DNA from: Clostridia bacterium
Lineage (GTDB): Bacteria > Bacillota > Clostridia > UMGS1810
Assembly: GCA_017416845.1 (NCBI GenBank)
Contig: JAFQBA010000102.1
Location: 1 to 39,881 of the forward strand
DNA: 39,881 nucleotides
Reading direction: 5' to 3'
Shown here piece after piece: positions 1 through 8,483 of the stretch; within the stretch, counting starts at the first letter, position 1; each line of letters starts with the position of its first letter. The notes beneath the pieces were generated by a model, which did not search any database, had not been told where the DNA came from, and worked only from the letters and a program-made list of their open reading frames with translations. The translations under genes were made by a program, and so were the position numbers.

Positions 1-951
1 ACGGTAGTGATCTTCAAGGATAGCACAAACTTTGTTGAATTCTTCAAAAGCTTCGGGGAATTTTTCTGCCATCTGAGCAATAGGCATAGGTGTACGAACA
101 CCGGCAACAACGTCTTCACCCTGAGCGTTTACAAGGAATTCGCCCATAAGTCCGGGTTCGCCTGTAGCGGGGTCACGTGTGAATGCAACACCTGTACCGC
201 AATCGTCACCCATATTACCGAATGCCATCATCTGTACGTTAACAGCGGTACCCCATGAATAAGGAATATCGTTGTCACGACGGTAAACGTTTGCTCTGGG
301 GTTGTCCCATGAACGGAATACAGCTTCAACTGCACCCATGAGCTGTTCTTTGGGATCAGAGGGGAAGTCTTTACCGATTTTGTTTTTATATTCTGCTTTG
401 AAAGCAGCAGCAAGAGCTTTGAGGTCATCAGCTGTAAGCTCGATATCCTGACTTACGCCCTTTTCTTCTTTCATTTCATCGATGAGCTGTTCGAAGTATT
501 TTTTACCAACTTCCATAACAACGTCGGAGTACATCTGAATAAATCTTCTGTAGCAGTCCCAAGCCCATCTTGCATTGCCTGTTTTAGCAGCAATTGTTTC
601 AACAACTTCTTCGTTGAGACCAAGGTTAAGGATTGTGTCCATCATACCGGGCATAGATGCTCTTGCACCTGAACGTACGGATACGAGAAGGGGGTTTTCC
701 TTATCACCAAATTTTTTGCCGCAGATTGCTTCCATCTTTGTGATGTTTTCCATGATTTCAGCCTGAATTTCAGCGCTGATTTTACGGCCATCTTCATAGT
801 ACTGTGTACATGCTTCTGTGGAAACTGTGAAGCCCTGGGGAACAGGGAGACCAATATTGGTCATTTCAGCGAGGTTTGCACCTTTACCGCCGAGAAGGTT
901 TCTCATAGTAGCATTACCTTCGGAAAAAAGATATACATACTTATGTGCCAT
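1..951 (-). CDS. ppdK: Pyruvate, phosphate dikinase, N-terminal part (runs off left edge)
   Basis: The first 317 codons of pyruvate phosphate dikinase, which interconverts pyruvate + ATP + Pi and phosphoenolpyruvate + AMP + PPi in the cytoplasm. In many anaerobes it works in glycolysis or gluconeogenesis. The protein starts MAHKYVYLFSEG and continues with GGKGANLAEM and GLPVPQGF, the hallmark N-terminal nucleotide-binding (PPDK_N) motifs. Later come SVRSGARASMPGMMDT and FGNMGDDCGTGVAFTRDP, both diagnostic of the family. The start is the ATG at 951-949, with a GGAGG site at 961-965. The reading frame is open to base 1, so roughly the last two thirds (phosphohistidine and PEP-binding domains; family length about 870-880 aa) lie outside the window. 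It is monocistronic-looking, with its own promoter, and is unrelated in function to the carbohydrate operons beside it. It marks the chromosomal backbone. Confidence 0.97.
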   Translation of the reverse strand, partial: MAHKYVYLFSEGNATMRNLLGGKGANLAEMTNIGLPVPQGFTVSTEACTQYYEDGRKISAEIQAEIMENITKMEAICGKKFGDKENPLLVSVRSGARASMPGMMDTILNLGLNEEVVETIAAKTGNARWAWDCYRRFIQMYSDVVMEVGKKYFEQLIDEMKEEKGVSQDIELTADDLKALAAAFKAEYKNKIGKDFPSDPKEQLMGAVEAVFRSWDNPRANVYRRDNDIPYSWGTAVNVQMMAFGNMGDDCGTGVAFTRDPATGEPGLMGEFLVNAQGEDVVAGVRTPMPIAQMAEKFPEAFEEFNKVCAILEDHYR

Positions 952-993
952 TTCCAATTACCTCCAAATATAATTTCTTATTAACCAACGTTA

Positions 994-1022
994 ATTGTAT
1001 AATAAAATGTTGAAAATTTCAA
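994..1022 (-). promoter_or_regulatory. Probable sigma-A promoter of ppdK
   Basis: On the minus strand TTGAAA (1022-1017) and TACAAT (999-994) are separated by exactly 17 bases, giving a predicted transcript start about 40 bases before the ppdK ATG. The -35 box sits in a short inverted repeat (TTGAAA A TTTCAA, 1010-1022). Confidence 0.6.
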
Positions 1023-1067
1023 GCATTTATTTCAATTTTTTCCAAAATATCGAAAATTTATAAGTAT

Positions 1068-1097
1068 TAAAGAAAAAAGTGCGGTAAAAACCGCACT
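1068..1097 (-). terminator. Rho-independent terminator after the transglutaminase-like gene (end of operon A)
   Basis: An 8-bp perfect stem AGTGCGGT/ACCGCACT (1097-1090 pairing with 1085-1078) with a 4-base loop is followed on the minus strand by a run of T residues (1078-1071). It lies 44 bases beyond the stop of the gene ending at 1141. It is the only clear terminator downstream of operon A. Confidence 0.85.
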
Positions 1098-1140
1098 AAT
1101 TTGTTAATTTTTTATCGATTCATCATAATAAAACGAATTT

Positions 1141-1992
1141 TCATGCCAAATATTCATTAATTGCATCAACATAGCGCTTGTGAGCTTCTTCCCTTTTGAC
1201 GTTACCTTTATATTCGTAATTGGGCATCCACTCAAAATGATACTTATGTGAATCGGCAAGAGAATAGTGCTGCATAAGCTGAAGCTCACGCACATCAAAG
1301 TATTTTTTGTGATTTTCTCTCCAGTTTGGCATTGCGGTTTTCTCATCGGAAACATAAGCAGTTACCCAATCGGGCTGAGAGTCTATTGCATTGGGATTAG
1401 CCACAATTTCGTCAACAGACATTATCTTTCCCGAGCTGTCCGTAAAAAACACGCCGTAGCGAGGATCAAAATAGCTCCATTTGCCGTCAAGCCAAATTTC
1501 GCTTGTGATATGCCCCCGTGAGTGAAAAACAATTCTTCCGGAAATGCCCGCAACCTCACACAGAGACACCATAAGTCTTGATACACGCTCGCAAAATCGT
1601 TCGCCTTTTTTGATGAGTTCTTCTTCGGTACCGCCGTAGAAAAAATCAAGACCGTCAAATTTAAGCCTCAAATCACGAATAAATGCAAGAATGGCAAGAA
1701 CTTTTTCCTTGTCTGTTGCACAGCCGTTGCAAACATCGGAAACCGTTTTTTCAAGAATGGGACGTGTGCCCTTTTGGTATCTTGTGGGATTTGGAGATGA
1801 ATAAAGAAAATCTCTCGTTTCGTCACAAAGAAGTATCTGCTCCGAAAGTCTTTCATATTCAACATTATCACCAAACGCCTCATGCATATATTCAAGACAT
1901 GCAAGATACATTTTGGCAGCTTTCGCCGGCAAAACATCTGCAATTGCAAGTCCTGTGTATTTTTTTATTTTGTCGCTGTTAAAATCCATCAC
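1141..1992 (-). CDS. Transglutaminase-like (papain-fold) domain protein
   Basis: A 283-aa protein with no signal peptide or membrane segment, so probably cytoplasmic. The middle holds a transglutaminase-core pattern. A cysteine lies in GERFCERVSRLM (about residue 133), a histidine in RGHITSEIWLDGKW and an aspartate in YFDPRYG, in the usual Cys-His-Asp order and spacing. Such folds act as peptidases, amidases or acyl-transfer enzymes; the substrate is unknown. Translation may begin at GTG 1992 or at the adjacent ATG 1989; the AAGGAG site lies 9 or 12 bases upstream, so I kept the GTG. It follows the leucine-rich repeat gene by about 75 bases with no terminator between them. It may therefore be the last gene of operon A, although a plausible promoter of its own lies in the gap. 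A terminator follows it. Confidence 0.75.
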   Translation of the reverse strand: MMDFNSDKIKKYTGLAIADVLPAKAAKMYLACLEYMHEAFGDNVEYERLSEQILLCDETRDFLYSSPNPTRYQKGTRPILEKTVSDVCNGCATDKEKVLAILAFIRDLRLKFDGLDFFYGGTEEELIKKGERFCERVSRLMVSLCEVAGISGRIVFHSRGHITSEIWLDGKWSYFDPRYGVFFTDSSGKIMSVDEIVANPNAIDSQPDWVTAYVSDEKTAMPNWRENHKKYFDVRELQLMQHYSLADSHKYHFEWMPNYEYKGNVKREEAHKRYVDAINEYLA

Positions 1993-2013
1993 CGAAAATC
2001 ACTCCTTTTTCAC

Positions 2014-2042
2014 ATCATATCATATTTTGCAAATGAAGTAAA
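2014..2042 (-). promoter_or_regulatory. Possible internal promoter for the transglutaminase-like gene
   Basis: On the minus strand TTTACT (2042-2037) and TATGAT (2019-2014) are 17 bases apart. The -35 box is weak. It would let the last gene be expressed independently of operon A. Confidence 0.4.
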
Positions 2043-2066
2043 GGTTTTTATGTAATGATTTTTATT

Positions 2067-3383
2067 CTAATCAATATCAGTTATCGCAACTATAATTGGC
2101 TTTTGATTGATGCCCCACAGCATAAACTTATAGTTGTCTGACAAGGGCAAATCCACCGTAACTGTCATCATATTATTTGATATGTTACCGTTTACACCTT
2201 TTTTTACCCGGGTTAACACATTTCGTCTCCCATATTCTGCCAAAAATAATGTTACTTTCGAAAAATCGGTTAAACGGGCAGAATCATTAGCAATAACGGT
2301 AAATTCAACCTTTTCACCAATTTTTTTGTAAACAACACTTACAGGAGGCGGCTCAGAAACATCAGGCATAACGCTGCTGTAATGAATTGTTGCATTTACA
2401 AGATCTGTGTTAACTATCTCAATACCGATCTTACCCCACTCTTCTGCACTACCTCCGTAATACACATCGCTTAGACTGTTGCAACGGTAAAACGCCCACT
2501 CACCAATGCTTGTCACAGTGTTTGGTATATCAATTTGTGCAAGAGCTTCGCACCGTTCAAATGCACCATCCTCAATTCTGGTAAGGCTGTCCGGAATATT
2601 TATACTGATGAGTGATGAACAACCGTAAAAAGTATTCTCACCAATCCACGCCACACTATTGGGAATATTAATAATTTCAAGGCTGATACATTCGTAAAAC
2701 GCACGGTCGCTAACACTTGTTATACCCTCAGGCATGCTGATGGATTTTAACTCGATGCACCTGCAGAATGTATCGGCGTTTATAGATGTTACACCGCTTG
2801 GAATGCTGACATCCGTGAGACTTATACATCTGTAAAAAGCACTGTTTCCAATGAGAGTCACACTGTCAGATAAAAGGATGTCTGACAACGCAATACACCA
2901 ATAAAACACGCCGTTACCAAGGCTTGTTACACTGTTTGGTATGTTGATGCTTTCAAGATTTAAGCACCACGCAAACGCATCGTCTCCGATGCTTGTCACG
3001 CCATTTGGAATGCTTATGCCTGTGAGGCTTATGCATTCATAAAAGGCATAATCCCCGATACACGTTACACTATTGGGTATGCTGATGCTTGAGAGTTCGG
3101 AAAAACCATAAAATGCATAATTGCCGATGCTCGTTACACCTTCGTCAATTATAACATTTTTGACAGACGAGCTGATGCTTCTCCATGGCACATGGCTGTA
3201 TTCACTCCAATTTGTCATGTCACCGCTACCGCTGATGACGAGTGTTGTATCTTCTATCTCCCAAGTAAGCCCGGCTCCGCAAGTGCCGCTGTCAATGCTT
3301 GCCGCATCGGCGGCGCAAGAGAGTGAAGTTATCATCCCTGCAACGAAGCACACGATTAACAGCAAGCTTGACATCCTTTTCAT
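2067..3383 (-). CDS. Secreted BspA-type leucine-rich repeat protein with a shared C-terminal module
   Basis: A 438-aa secreted protein. An N-terminal signal peptide (MKRMSSLLLIVCFVAGMI, ending near SCAADAA) is followed by the typical domain SGTCGAGLTWEIEDTTL. About ten 23-residue BspA-type leucine-rich repeats come next (pattern L..I.IPN.VTSIG..AFY.C, residues about 80-315), then a YYGGSAEEW cap. These repeats usually mediate binding to host or other surfaces. The last 85 or so residues are not LRR: they carry the KVTLFLAEY ... YKFMLWGIN module also found on other proteins of this locus. I start at the ATG 3383 because GGAGG (3397-3393) is 9 bases upstream; a longer start at 3401 would place the SD inside the gene. 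It follows the oxidoreductase gene by 26 bases and is therefore operon A. It has no SLH or LPXTG anchor. Confidence 0.88.
   Translation of the reverse strand: MKRMSSLLLIVCFVAGMITSLSCAADAASIDSGTCGAGLTWEIEDTTLVISGSGDMTNWSEYSHVPWRSISSSVKNVIIDEGVTSIGNYAFYGFSELSSISIPNSVTCIGDYAFYECISLTGISIPNGVTSIGDDAFAWCLNLESINIPNSVTSLGNGVFYWCIALSDILLSDSVTLIGNSAFYRCISLTDVSIPSGVTSINADTFCRCIELKSISMPEGITSVSDRAFYECISLEIINIPNSVAWIGENTFYGCSSLISINIPDSLTRIEDGAFERCEALAQIDIPNTVTSIGEWAFYRCNSLSDVYYGGSAEEWGKIGIEIVNTDLVNATIHYSSVMPDVSEPPPVSVVYKKIGEKVEFTVIANDSARLTDFSKVTLFLAEYGRRNVLTRVKKGVNGNISNNMMTVTVDLPLSDNYKFMLWGINQKPIIVAITDID
2480..3145 (-). repeat. Degenerate 69-bp coding repeats (leucine-rich repeats)
   Basis: About ten imperfect repeats with a period of about 69 bases, each encoding one 23-residue BspA-type LRR. 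They evolve with the protein and are not an independent DNA element. Confidence 0.8.
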
Positions 3384-3409
3384 TTTCACATACCTCCGCA
3401 TTTAACTAC

Positions 3410-4465
3410 TCAGAAGTTGTAATCCACCTCAACCGGCAATCCCTTTTTAGCCGATTCCACAACCGCAACGCAAACTGCAACGGTATTTGCACCCTCTCTG
3501 CCTGTAGTGAGCAATGGCTTACCTTCTAATATTGCTTCTTTCATTGCCATATGCTCTGCCTGTGCATTGTGATTATTCACCCCTACAGCGATGGGATGCG
3601 GTATATTTCTCTCACTGCCTGTTCCGAAGAAACCATCTGCAAAAGATCCGTGCTGAGACGATTTTTCCATGTGTAACGTTAAGCTTTGAGAAGTGTTATC
3701 ACAAATTATTGTGCCTTTTGTTCCGTAGAAAACAGATCTCATGGTGTAGTTTCTTTTACAACCTATAGAAGTAAACACCTTTCCGATAACGCCATTGGGG
3801 AATTTCATAATTGCAATGGTTGTATCTGAAATAGGCCAGTCTGTTAACACTTTGTTATTGGAATATGCAGTAACCTCTGAAGGGTTTCCTGCAATCCATC
3901 TCAAAAGGTCGATTGCATGACAACCGCCGCCGATTATCGGATGTCTGTCGGGATGCATACGCCAGTTATCGGTTCCCGGAATCATCGAATAGTCGTGTGC
4001 ATATTCACTCTCTACAAAATACAAATCTCCGATGAGGCCACCCTCAATGATTTCTTTTGCTTTTACAAAAGCAGGAGTATATCTGCAAATCTGCCCAACC
4101 ATAAGAAGCTTACCGCTTTCTTTTTCAGCCTGAAGCATTTCCTTACATTCCTCTAACTTTAATGCCATTGGCTTTTCGCACAAAACGTTTGCTCCTGACT
4201 TTAACGCTTTTACTGTTGCATCTTTATGAACATGATCGGCAGTTGCTACAAGTACAACATCAAATTTGTTCTCATCAAGCATTACATTAAAATCCGAGTA
4301 ACATTTCGCATTATACTTATATTTTTTATTTGCCTCTTCGGCATTTTCGATATGAGCATCACAAAGTGCCGTAACTTTGATGCCTTCTACATCTTTAAGT
4401 GCAGTCATGTGGATGTTTCCAAAGCTTCCGCATCCGATAATTCCGTAAATTAATTCTTTTTCCAT
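3410..4465 (-). CDS. Gfo/Idh/MocA-family NAD(P)-dependent oxidoreductase (operon A copy)
   Basis: A 351-aa cytosolic dehydrogenase of the Gfo/Idh/MocA family. These enzymes oxidise or reduce a hydroxyl of a sugar, inositol or sugar acid with NAD(P). The N-terminal Rossmann motif is GIIGCGSFGNIH, the conserved lysine motif is CEKPMAL (about residue 97), and the catalytic-domain motif is GGGCHAIDLLRW with the conserved Asp and His. Length is normal. The ATG at 4465 has an AAAGGTGAT site. A close paralogue (about 60% identical by eye) sits at the end of operon B. Placement behind lyase and rhamnosidase genes suggests it processes a released, imported sugar or uronate. The exact substrate cannot be inferred. 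Confidence 0.9.
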   Translation of the reverse strand: MEKELIYGIIGCGSFGNIHMTALKDVEGIKVTALCDAHIENAEEANKKYKYNAKCYSDFNVMLDENKFDVVLVATADHVHKDATVKALKSGANVLCEKPMALKLEECKEMLQAEKESGKLLMVGQICRYTPAFVKAKEIIEGGLIGDLYFVESEYAHDYSMIPGTDNWRMHPDRHPIIGGGCHAIDLLRWIAGNPSEVTAYSNNKVLTDWPISDTTIAIMKFPNGVIGKVFTSIGCKRNYTMRSVFYGTKGTIICDNTSQSLTLHMEKSSQHGSFADGFFGTGSERNIPHPIAVGVNNHNAQAEHMAMKEAILEGKPLLTTGREGANTVAVCVAVVESAKKGLPVEVDYNF

Positions 4466-4507
4466 AGATGATCACCTTTCTTGTTTGATAAATTTAATTT
4501 ATTGGTT

Positions 4508-6103
4508 TTAACCGATAACCGGTGAGCAAAGCGGTTCCAAATTATTCATATCCCAAAGCATAAACTTAGCTGACTCGCCGTCTTTCAGACTTTGAGCAAA
4601 ATATGCTTCAAGGCTTTGTGTTCCGCCCGCTTCTTCGTTGTATTCTACCACGTTACATTCCAACAATGCTCCATCTGCCGAGTATTTTGCAGCGATTAGT
4701 GCAGCATTTGCATCAGAGCCGTCAACTGTTGCAACAACAGCACTGTTTCCGCCTCTTATCACATTCAGTTCAACACTGTAATCATCGATTGGTTTAATTA
4801 CAACATCATCAAAACTGATGGATGACGAACCGTTTGGTATCGCCTGTCCCCAGCTTCCTCCTCCGAAGGGATGGGAACCGAACTTCAGATTTTCAACAGT
4901 TTCGGGAAGTGATGAATAAGTCACATCTTTTAGCGCAACAATTTTTCCGTTTTCCGATACTTCAACCGTTACAAGCTTTGTATTGAGATTAACAAAGCAT
5001 TTTACATCATACCATGTGTTTGTTTCAAAAACCTTCGGTAATAAATTGCCAAAAACACTGATTTTGTTTTCACTCTCTCCTCCGGCATGAAATTGAACAA
5101 CAGGCGAACTCCATCCGCTATCAAGAGATAGCATCCAATAATGATTTGTGTCCGCTCTGTTAAAAGAGAAATCAATTTCAAAAGAATCAGACAAATTTAC
5201 TCCCAAATATTGCATTCCCAATTCAACTCGGTTTTCCGCTATGAATTTCACACATTTTCCGTCGCCACGGGTCTCGGACACTATTGTAGTGCCGGGATAA
5301 TTCGCGGTATTAGAATATACTCCTTTCCACACTCTGTAGGTCTCAGCGTTACCAAGAGTTTGAGGAAAATCGTCAAAATCATATTCCCCTCCGAGATCTG
5401 TCGCATAGTCAGGAATAGATTTGATTACGATATCATCAAAGCTGATTGACGATGCACCGTTAGGTATCGCTTGTCCCCAGCTGCCTCCACCGAAAGGATG
5501 GGAACCAAACTTCATATTTTCAACCGTTTCGGGAAGTGCCGGGTATGTCATATCTATTTGCGAAATAAGACTGTTTCCGTTAAATACTTTTACGGTTACA
5601 AGCTTAGTGTTGAGATTAACAAAGCATTTCACATCATACCATGTATTCATTTCCAAAACTTCAGGTAATGTTTGTCCAAAAACACTGATCTTGTTGTTCG
5701 AATCCGATCCGGCTTCAAATTTAACAATAGGACTGCTCCATCCATCATCAAGAGATAACATCCAGTAGTGATTTGTGTCTGCTCTGTTAAAAGAGAAATC
5801 AATTTCAAAAGAATCAGACAAATTTACTCCCAAATATTTCATTCCCAATTCGACTCGGTTTTGCACTGTGAATTTCACACATTTTCCATCACCATGAGTA
5901 TCGGATACAATAGTCGTACCGGGATATTTCTCCAAATTTGAATATACTCCCGTCCACTCTTTGTAGACCTCAGCATGACCAAGAGTTTGCGGAAAATCTT
6001 CAAAATCATATGATTTTGAAAAATCCGAATTTGCATAAACGTTGCATACTGCCAGTGTTGCAATCATACAAATTGTTAAGATTGTGCTTAATAGTTTTTT
6101 CAT
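4508..6103 (-). CDS. Secreted protein with two concanavalin-like repeats and the shared C-terminal module
   Basis: A 531-aa secreted protein of unrecognised specific family. A signal peptide (MKKLLSTILTICMIATLAVC, to about YANS) is followed by two tandem repeats of 209 residues. Each has the signature FDFxDFPQTL...NRADTNHYWMLSLD...FGSHPFGGGSWGQAIPNG and ends with SISFDD, typical of a jelly-roll LamG/concanavalin-like carbohydrate-binding or lectin fold. The last 80 residues are the shared module (ANAALIAAKYSADGALL ... KFMLWDMN). The start is the ATG at 6103 because AAAGGA lies 8 bases upstream; the in-frame ATG at 6112 overlaps that site. A 190-base gap separates it from the GH78 gene. I infer glycan binding; no catalytic motif is visible. 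Confidence 0.82.
   Translation of the reverse strand: MKKLLSTILTICMIATLAVCNVYANSDFSKSYDFEDFPQTLGHAEVYKEWTGVYSNLEKYPGTTIVSDTHGDGKCVKFTVQNRVELGMKYLGVNLSDSFEIDFSFNRADTNHYWMLSLDDGWSSPIVKFEAGSDSNNKISVFGQTLPEVLEMNTWYDVKCFVNLNTKLVTVKVFNGNSLISQIDMTYPALPETVENMKFGSHPFGGGSWGQAIPNGASSISFDDIVIKSIPDYATDLGGEYDFDDFPQTLGNAETYRVWKGVYSNTANYPGTTIVSETRGDGKCVKFIAENRVELGMQYLGVNLSDSFEIDFSFNRADTNHYWMLSLDSGWSSPVVQFHAGGESENKISVFGNLLPKVFETNTWYDVKCFVNLNTKLVTVEVSENGKIVALKDVTYSSLPETVENLKFGSHPFGGGSWGQAIPNGSSSISFDDVVIKPIDDYSVELNVIRGGNSAVVATVDGSDANAALIAAKYSADGALLECNVVEYNEEAGGTQSLEAYFAQSLKDGESAKFMLWDMNNLEPLCSPVIG
4757..5383 (-). repeat. Second copy of 627-bp tandem coding repeat
   Basis: Encodes the second 209-residue concanavalin-like repeat. 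It matches 5384-6010 closely at DNA level, including the runs around GGATGGGAACC and the NRADTNHYW codons. Confidence 0.85.
5384..6010 (-). repeat. First copy of 627-bp tandem coding repeat
   Basis: Encodes the first 209-residue concanavalin-like repeat. A third, more distant copy is 17640-18232 in the gene at the head of operon A. Confidence 0.85.
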
Positions 6104-6293
6104 CAAAAACATCCTTTCCGTCTGAATTACCAGACAATAAAAATTTCCCTGCTTTTTGCCTCGCAGGATTTGGGCTTGTGCCTGTCCAAATTAATCCTTA
6201 TTTATTTTTAGCGGACCATTTGGAATCCGGCCGGATTATTCGTATCTTTTTAAACATCACCCCTTACATTGATTTAAATCCATATATTGTCGT
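6104..6293 (-). promoter_or_regulatory. 190-base gap with a perfect 14-bp palindrome and weak stem-loops
   Basis: The longest gap inside operon A. It contains the perfect palindrome AATCCGGCCGGATT (6224-6237), an ATTTGG/CCAAAT stem, and a CCTGC/GCAGG stem followed on the minus strand by GAAATTTTTATT, a weak terminator-like shape. It could attenuate or process the message between the GH78 gene and the gene at 4508-6103. No good promoter was found. Confidence 0.35.
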
Positions 6294-8465
6294 TCAAAAA
6301 TTGCCGGCTATGTCAATTTTTTGATTACAGCTATATTCGTTCACGTGTTTAGTGATAGTGTAAATTCCTTTTTCAACCATTTGTACATCTCCGTTTAACG
6401 TGACTTTGCATTGAACAGGTACTTCAAAACAATAAATGATTTCATCACCTTTATATTCCCACGAAGAAACTATTTTGCCGTAAACAGAATTATATACCGC
6501 TTTAAGCCGCCCAAGGCGCCTGTCGGGATTGGGCTTTAACTCGATACCCGATTCATTTATTATGATGCCACCGGCAACCGAAAACACCCAGCCTGCCACT
6601 GCTCCATATACATAATGATTAAAAGAATTCATATCAGAACTCCACATTGTACCGTCATCTTTTACTCCGTCCCAATGCTCCCAAATTGTTGTTGCACCTT
6701 TCTTTACACTATAGAGCCATGAGGGATATTCTTCTCTGAGAAGAAGAGAATATGCCAAAGAGGTATATCCGTTTTCACTCAACGCAAACAACACATACGG
6801 AGTACCTACGAATCCCGTATTAAGCCAAACACCGTTTTCCTCAATAAGTTTTGCCAAAGCCTGTGCATATTCCGCTTTGTTGTCGGTCAGATCAAAACAC
6901 AGCGAAAGAACATATTCTGTCTGTGTTGCGGGACGTCGAAAATACTTTATAAATTCCCTGCGGATTTCATTTTCTTTTTTTTCATATACACTTGCATCAA
7001 GCCCCAGGGCAAGAGCGGCTTTTTTTGTCAAACTCACCGAATACTTATAAAATGCACTTGAGATAAAATCAATACTCGACAAGCCTTTGTAATCACCGTC
7101 GGCACCGTCAAGAGCAAGCCAGTCACCGAATCCAAAATGTCCGGTCCAGAGATTTTTGTGATTTGTGGCGTTTTCTATATATGTAATCCAATCGTGCATC
7201 ATAGGAAAGTGCTTTCTTAAAAGGGAAATATCCCCGTACATTTCGTATAATGTCCACGGAATAATTACAGCCGCATCTCCCCATGCCGCAGAAGTGGGAT
7301 TATCAGAGCTGAATTTCTCGGGGATTGTTTGCGGAATTTCACCGTTATATCGCTGGGCACTCCTCATATCGGCGAGCCATTTTGTAAAAAACTTCTTTGT
7401 ATCAAATTGATACATAGCCGTTTTGCAAAAAATCTGTGCATCTCCCGTCCATCCCAACCTTTCATCTCTTTGAGGACAATCTGTGGGAATGTCTAAAAAA
7501 TTACCCTTTTGGCTCCAGATAATGTTTTCAAATAATTTATTTAATGTTCCGTTGCCCGAATATAACCAACCGCTTCTGGTAATATCGGAATATGTGGCAA
7601 CAGCAAAAAATTTTGTTTTTTGGGGTGCTCTGTTGATTCTGATATATCGAAATCCGTAAAATACTGTTTTGTTCTTGTAGGTTTGCATCCCGTCTTTGCA
7701 AATATACTGATAAATTGATTTTGCATTCCGATAATTTTCTATGTAAAAATTACCATCCTTGTCAAGCATCTCCGCAAAAGAAATATCAACGATTTCTCCG
7801 TGATTGGCATCGGTTTCTGTTTTTATTATTCCGGTAATTTCCTGACCGAAATCAAGTACACGCTCTCCTCTGGGTGTCAGAATTTCCCTGACCGGAGACA
7901 AAACCTCATGCTCACAAATTATTTCACCCTCTTGCGGTATGAGCATTGTTTTGGAAAAATCATAGCATATTACTTTATATTGAATGCTTTCATAAGTTGC
8001 ATCATAAATCTCCCCGTTATAAATATCCGAGAGACGAAGGTTGCTTTTTTTTGCTTTCCAAGACTCATCAGAATATATTTTTTCTTCTGAATCCGAATAA
8101 ACAAGACTTATCTCGGCAATTATGGCTGCAGGATAATTCAAATTGCAATAGGTTCCGGCAATACCACCTCTGAACCAACCGTTACCCACCAAAACTTCCA
8201 GACAATTTTCACCCATATGTAAAAGTGAGGTAATGTCGTATGTTTGATATTGCAATCTTTTTGCGTAGTTTGTCCATCCGGGAGCCATGTAAAACTCACC
8301 GACTCTTTCGTTGTCAATTACCGCTTCATATACACCCAAAGCGGTAATTGACAATTTTGCTGATTTCAGTTCTTTTTTTACATTTATAATCTTGGAAAAT
8401 ACCGGACAGTCATCCTGCCCTTGTGCAGTCCATTCTGCCGAAATCCAATTTGCCTCTGTTATCAC
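6294..8465 (-). CDS. Alpha-L-rhamnosidase, glycoside hydrolase family 78, cytoplasmic
   Basis: A 723-aa GH78 enzyme releasing terminal alpha-L-rhamnose from glycans such as rhamnogalacturonan fragments or plant glycosides. The N-terminal beta-sandwich domains (about 1-300) include TRSGW and GFRYIRIN. The (alpha/alpha)6 catalytic domain carries the family signature DIPTDCPQRDERLGWTGD (about residues 325-343, with the conserved acidic residues) and, later, TTIWEHWDG, which holds the other conserved glutamate. There is no signal peptide, so it acts inside the cell on imported oligosaccharides. It is shorter than many GH78 enzymes (about 900-1000 aa), which often have extra N-terminal domains. 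The start is a GTG at 8465 preceded by GGTGAT. It is 18 bases downstream of the SLH protein gene, so co-transcribed in operon A. Confidence 0.93.
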   Translation of the reverse strand: MITEANWISAEWTAQGQDDCPVFSKIINVKKELKSAKLSITALGVYEAVIDNERVGEFYMAPGWTNYAKRLQYQTYDITSLLHMGENCLEVLVGNGWFRGGIAGTYCNLNYPAAIIAEISLVYSDSEEKIYSDESWKAKKSNLRLSDIYNGEIYDATYESIQYKVICYDFSKTMLIPQEGEIICEHEVLSPVREILTPRGERVLDFGQEITGIIKTETDANHGEIVDISFAEMLDKDGNFYIENYRNAKSIYQYICKDGMQTYKNKTVFYGFRYIRINRAPQKTKFFAVATYSDITRSGWLYSGNGTLNKLFENIIWSQKGNFLDIPTDCPQRDERLGWTGDAQIFCKTAMYQFDTKKFFTKWLADMRSAQRYNGEIPQTIPEKFSSDNPTSAAWGDAAVIIPWTLYEMYGDISLLRKHFPMMHDWITYIENATNHKNLWTGHFGFGDWLALDGADGDYKGLSSIDFISSAFYKYSVSLTKKAALALGLDASVYEKKENEIRREFIKYFRRPATQTEYVLSLCFDLTDNKAEYAQALAKLIEENGVWLNTGFVGTPYVLFALSENGYTSLAYSLLLREEYPSWLYSVKKGATTIWEHWDGVKDDGTMWSSDMNSFNHYVYGAVAGWVFSVAGGIIINESGIELKPNPDRRLGRLKAVYNSVYGKIVSSWEYKGDEIIYCFEVPVQCKVTLNGDVQMVEKGIYTITKHVNEYSCNQKIDIAGNF

Positions 8466-8483
8466 TTTACATCACCATTTGTT

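Noticed and set aside
2480..3145. Regular repeated DNA that might be a CRISPR array
   Set aside because: Repeats are imperfect, about 69 bases long without unique spacers, and lie in frame inside the LRR gene.
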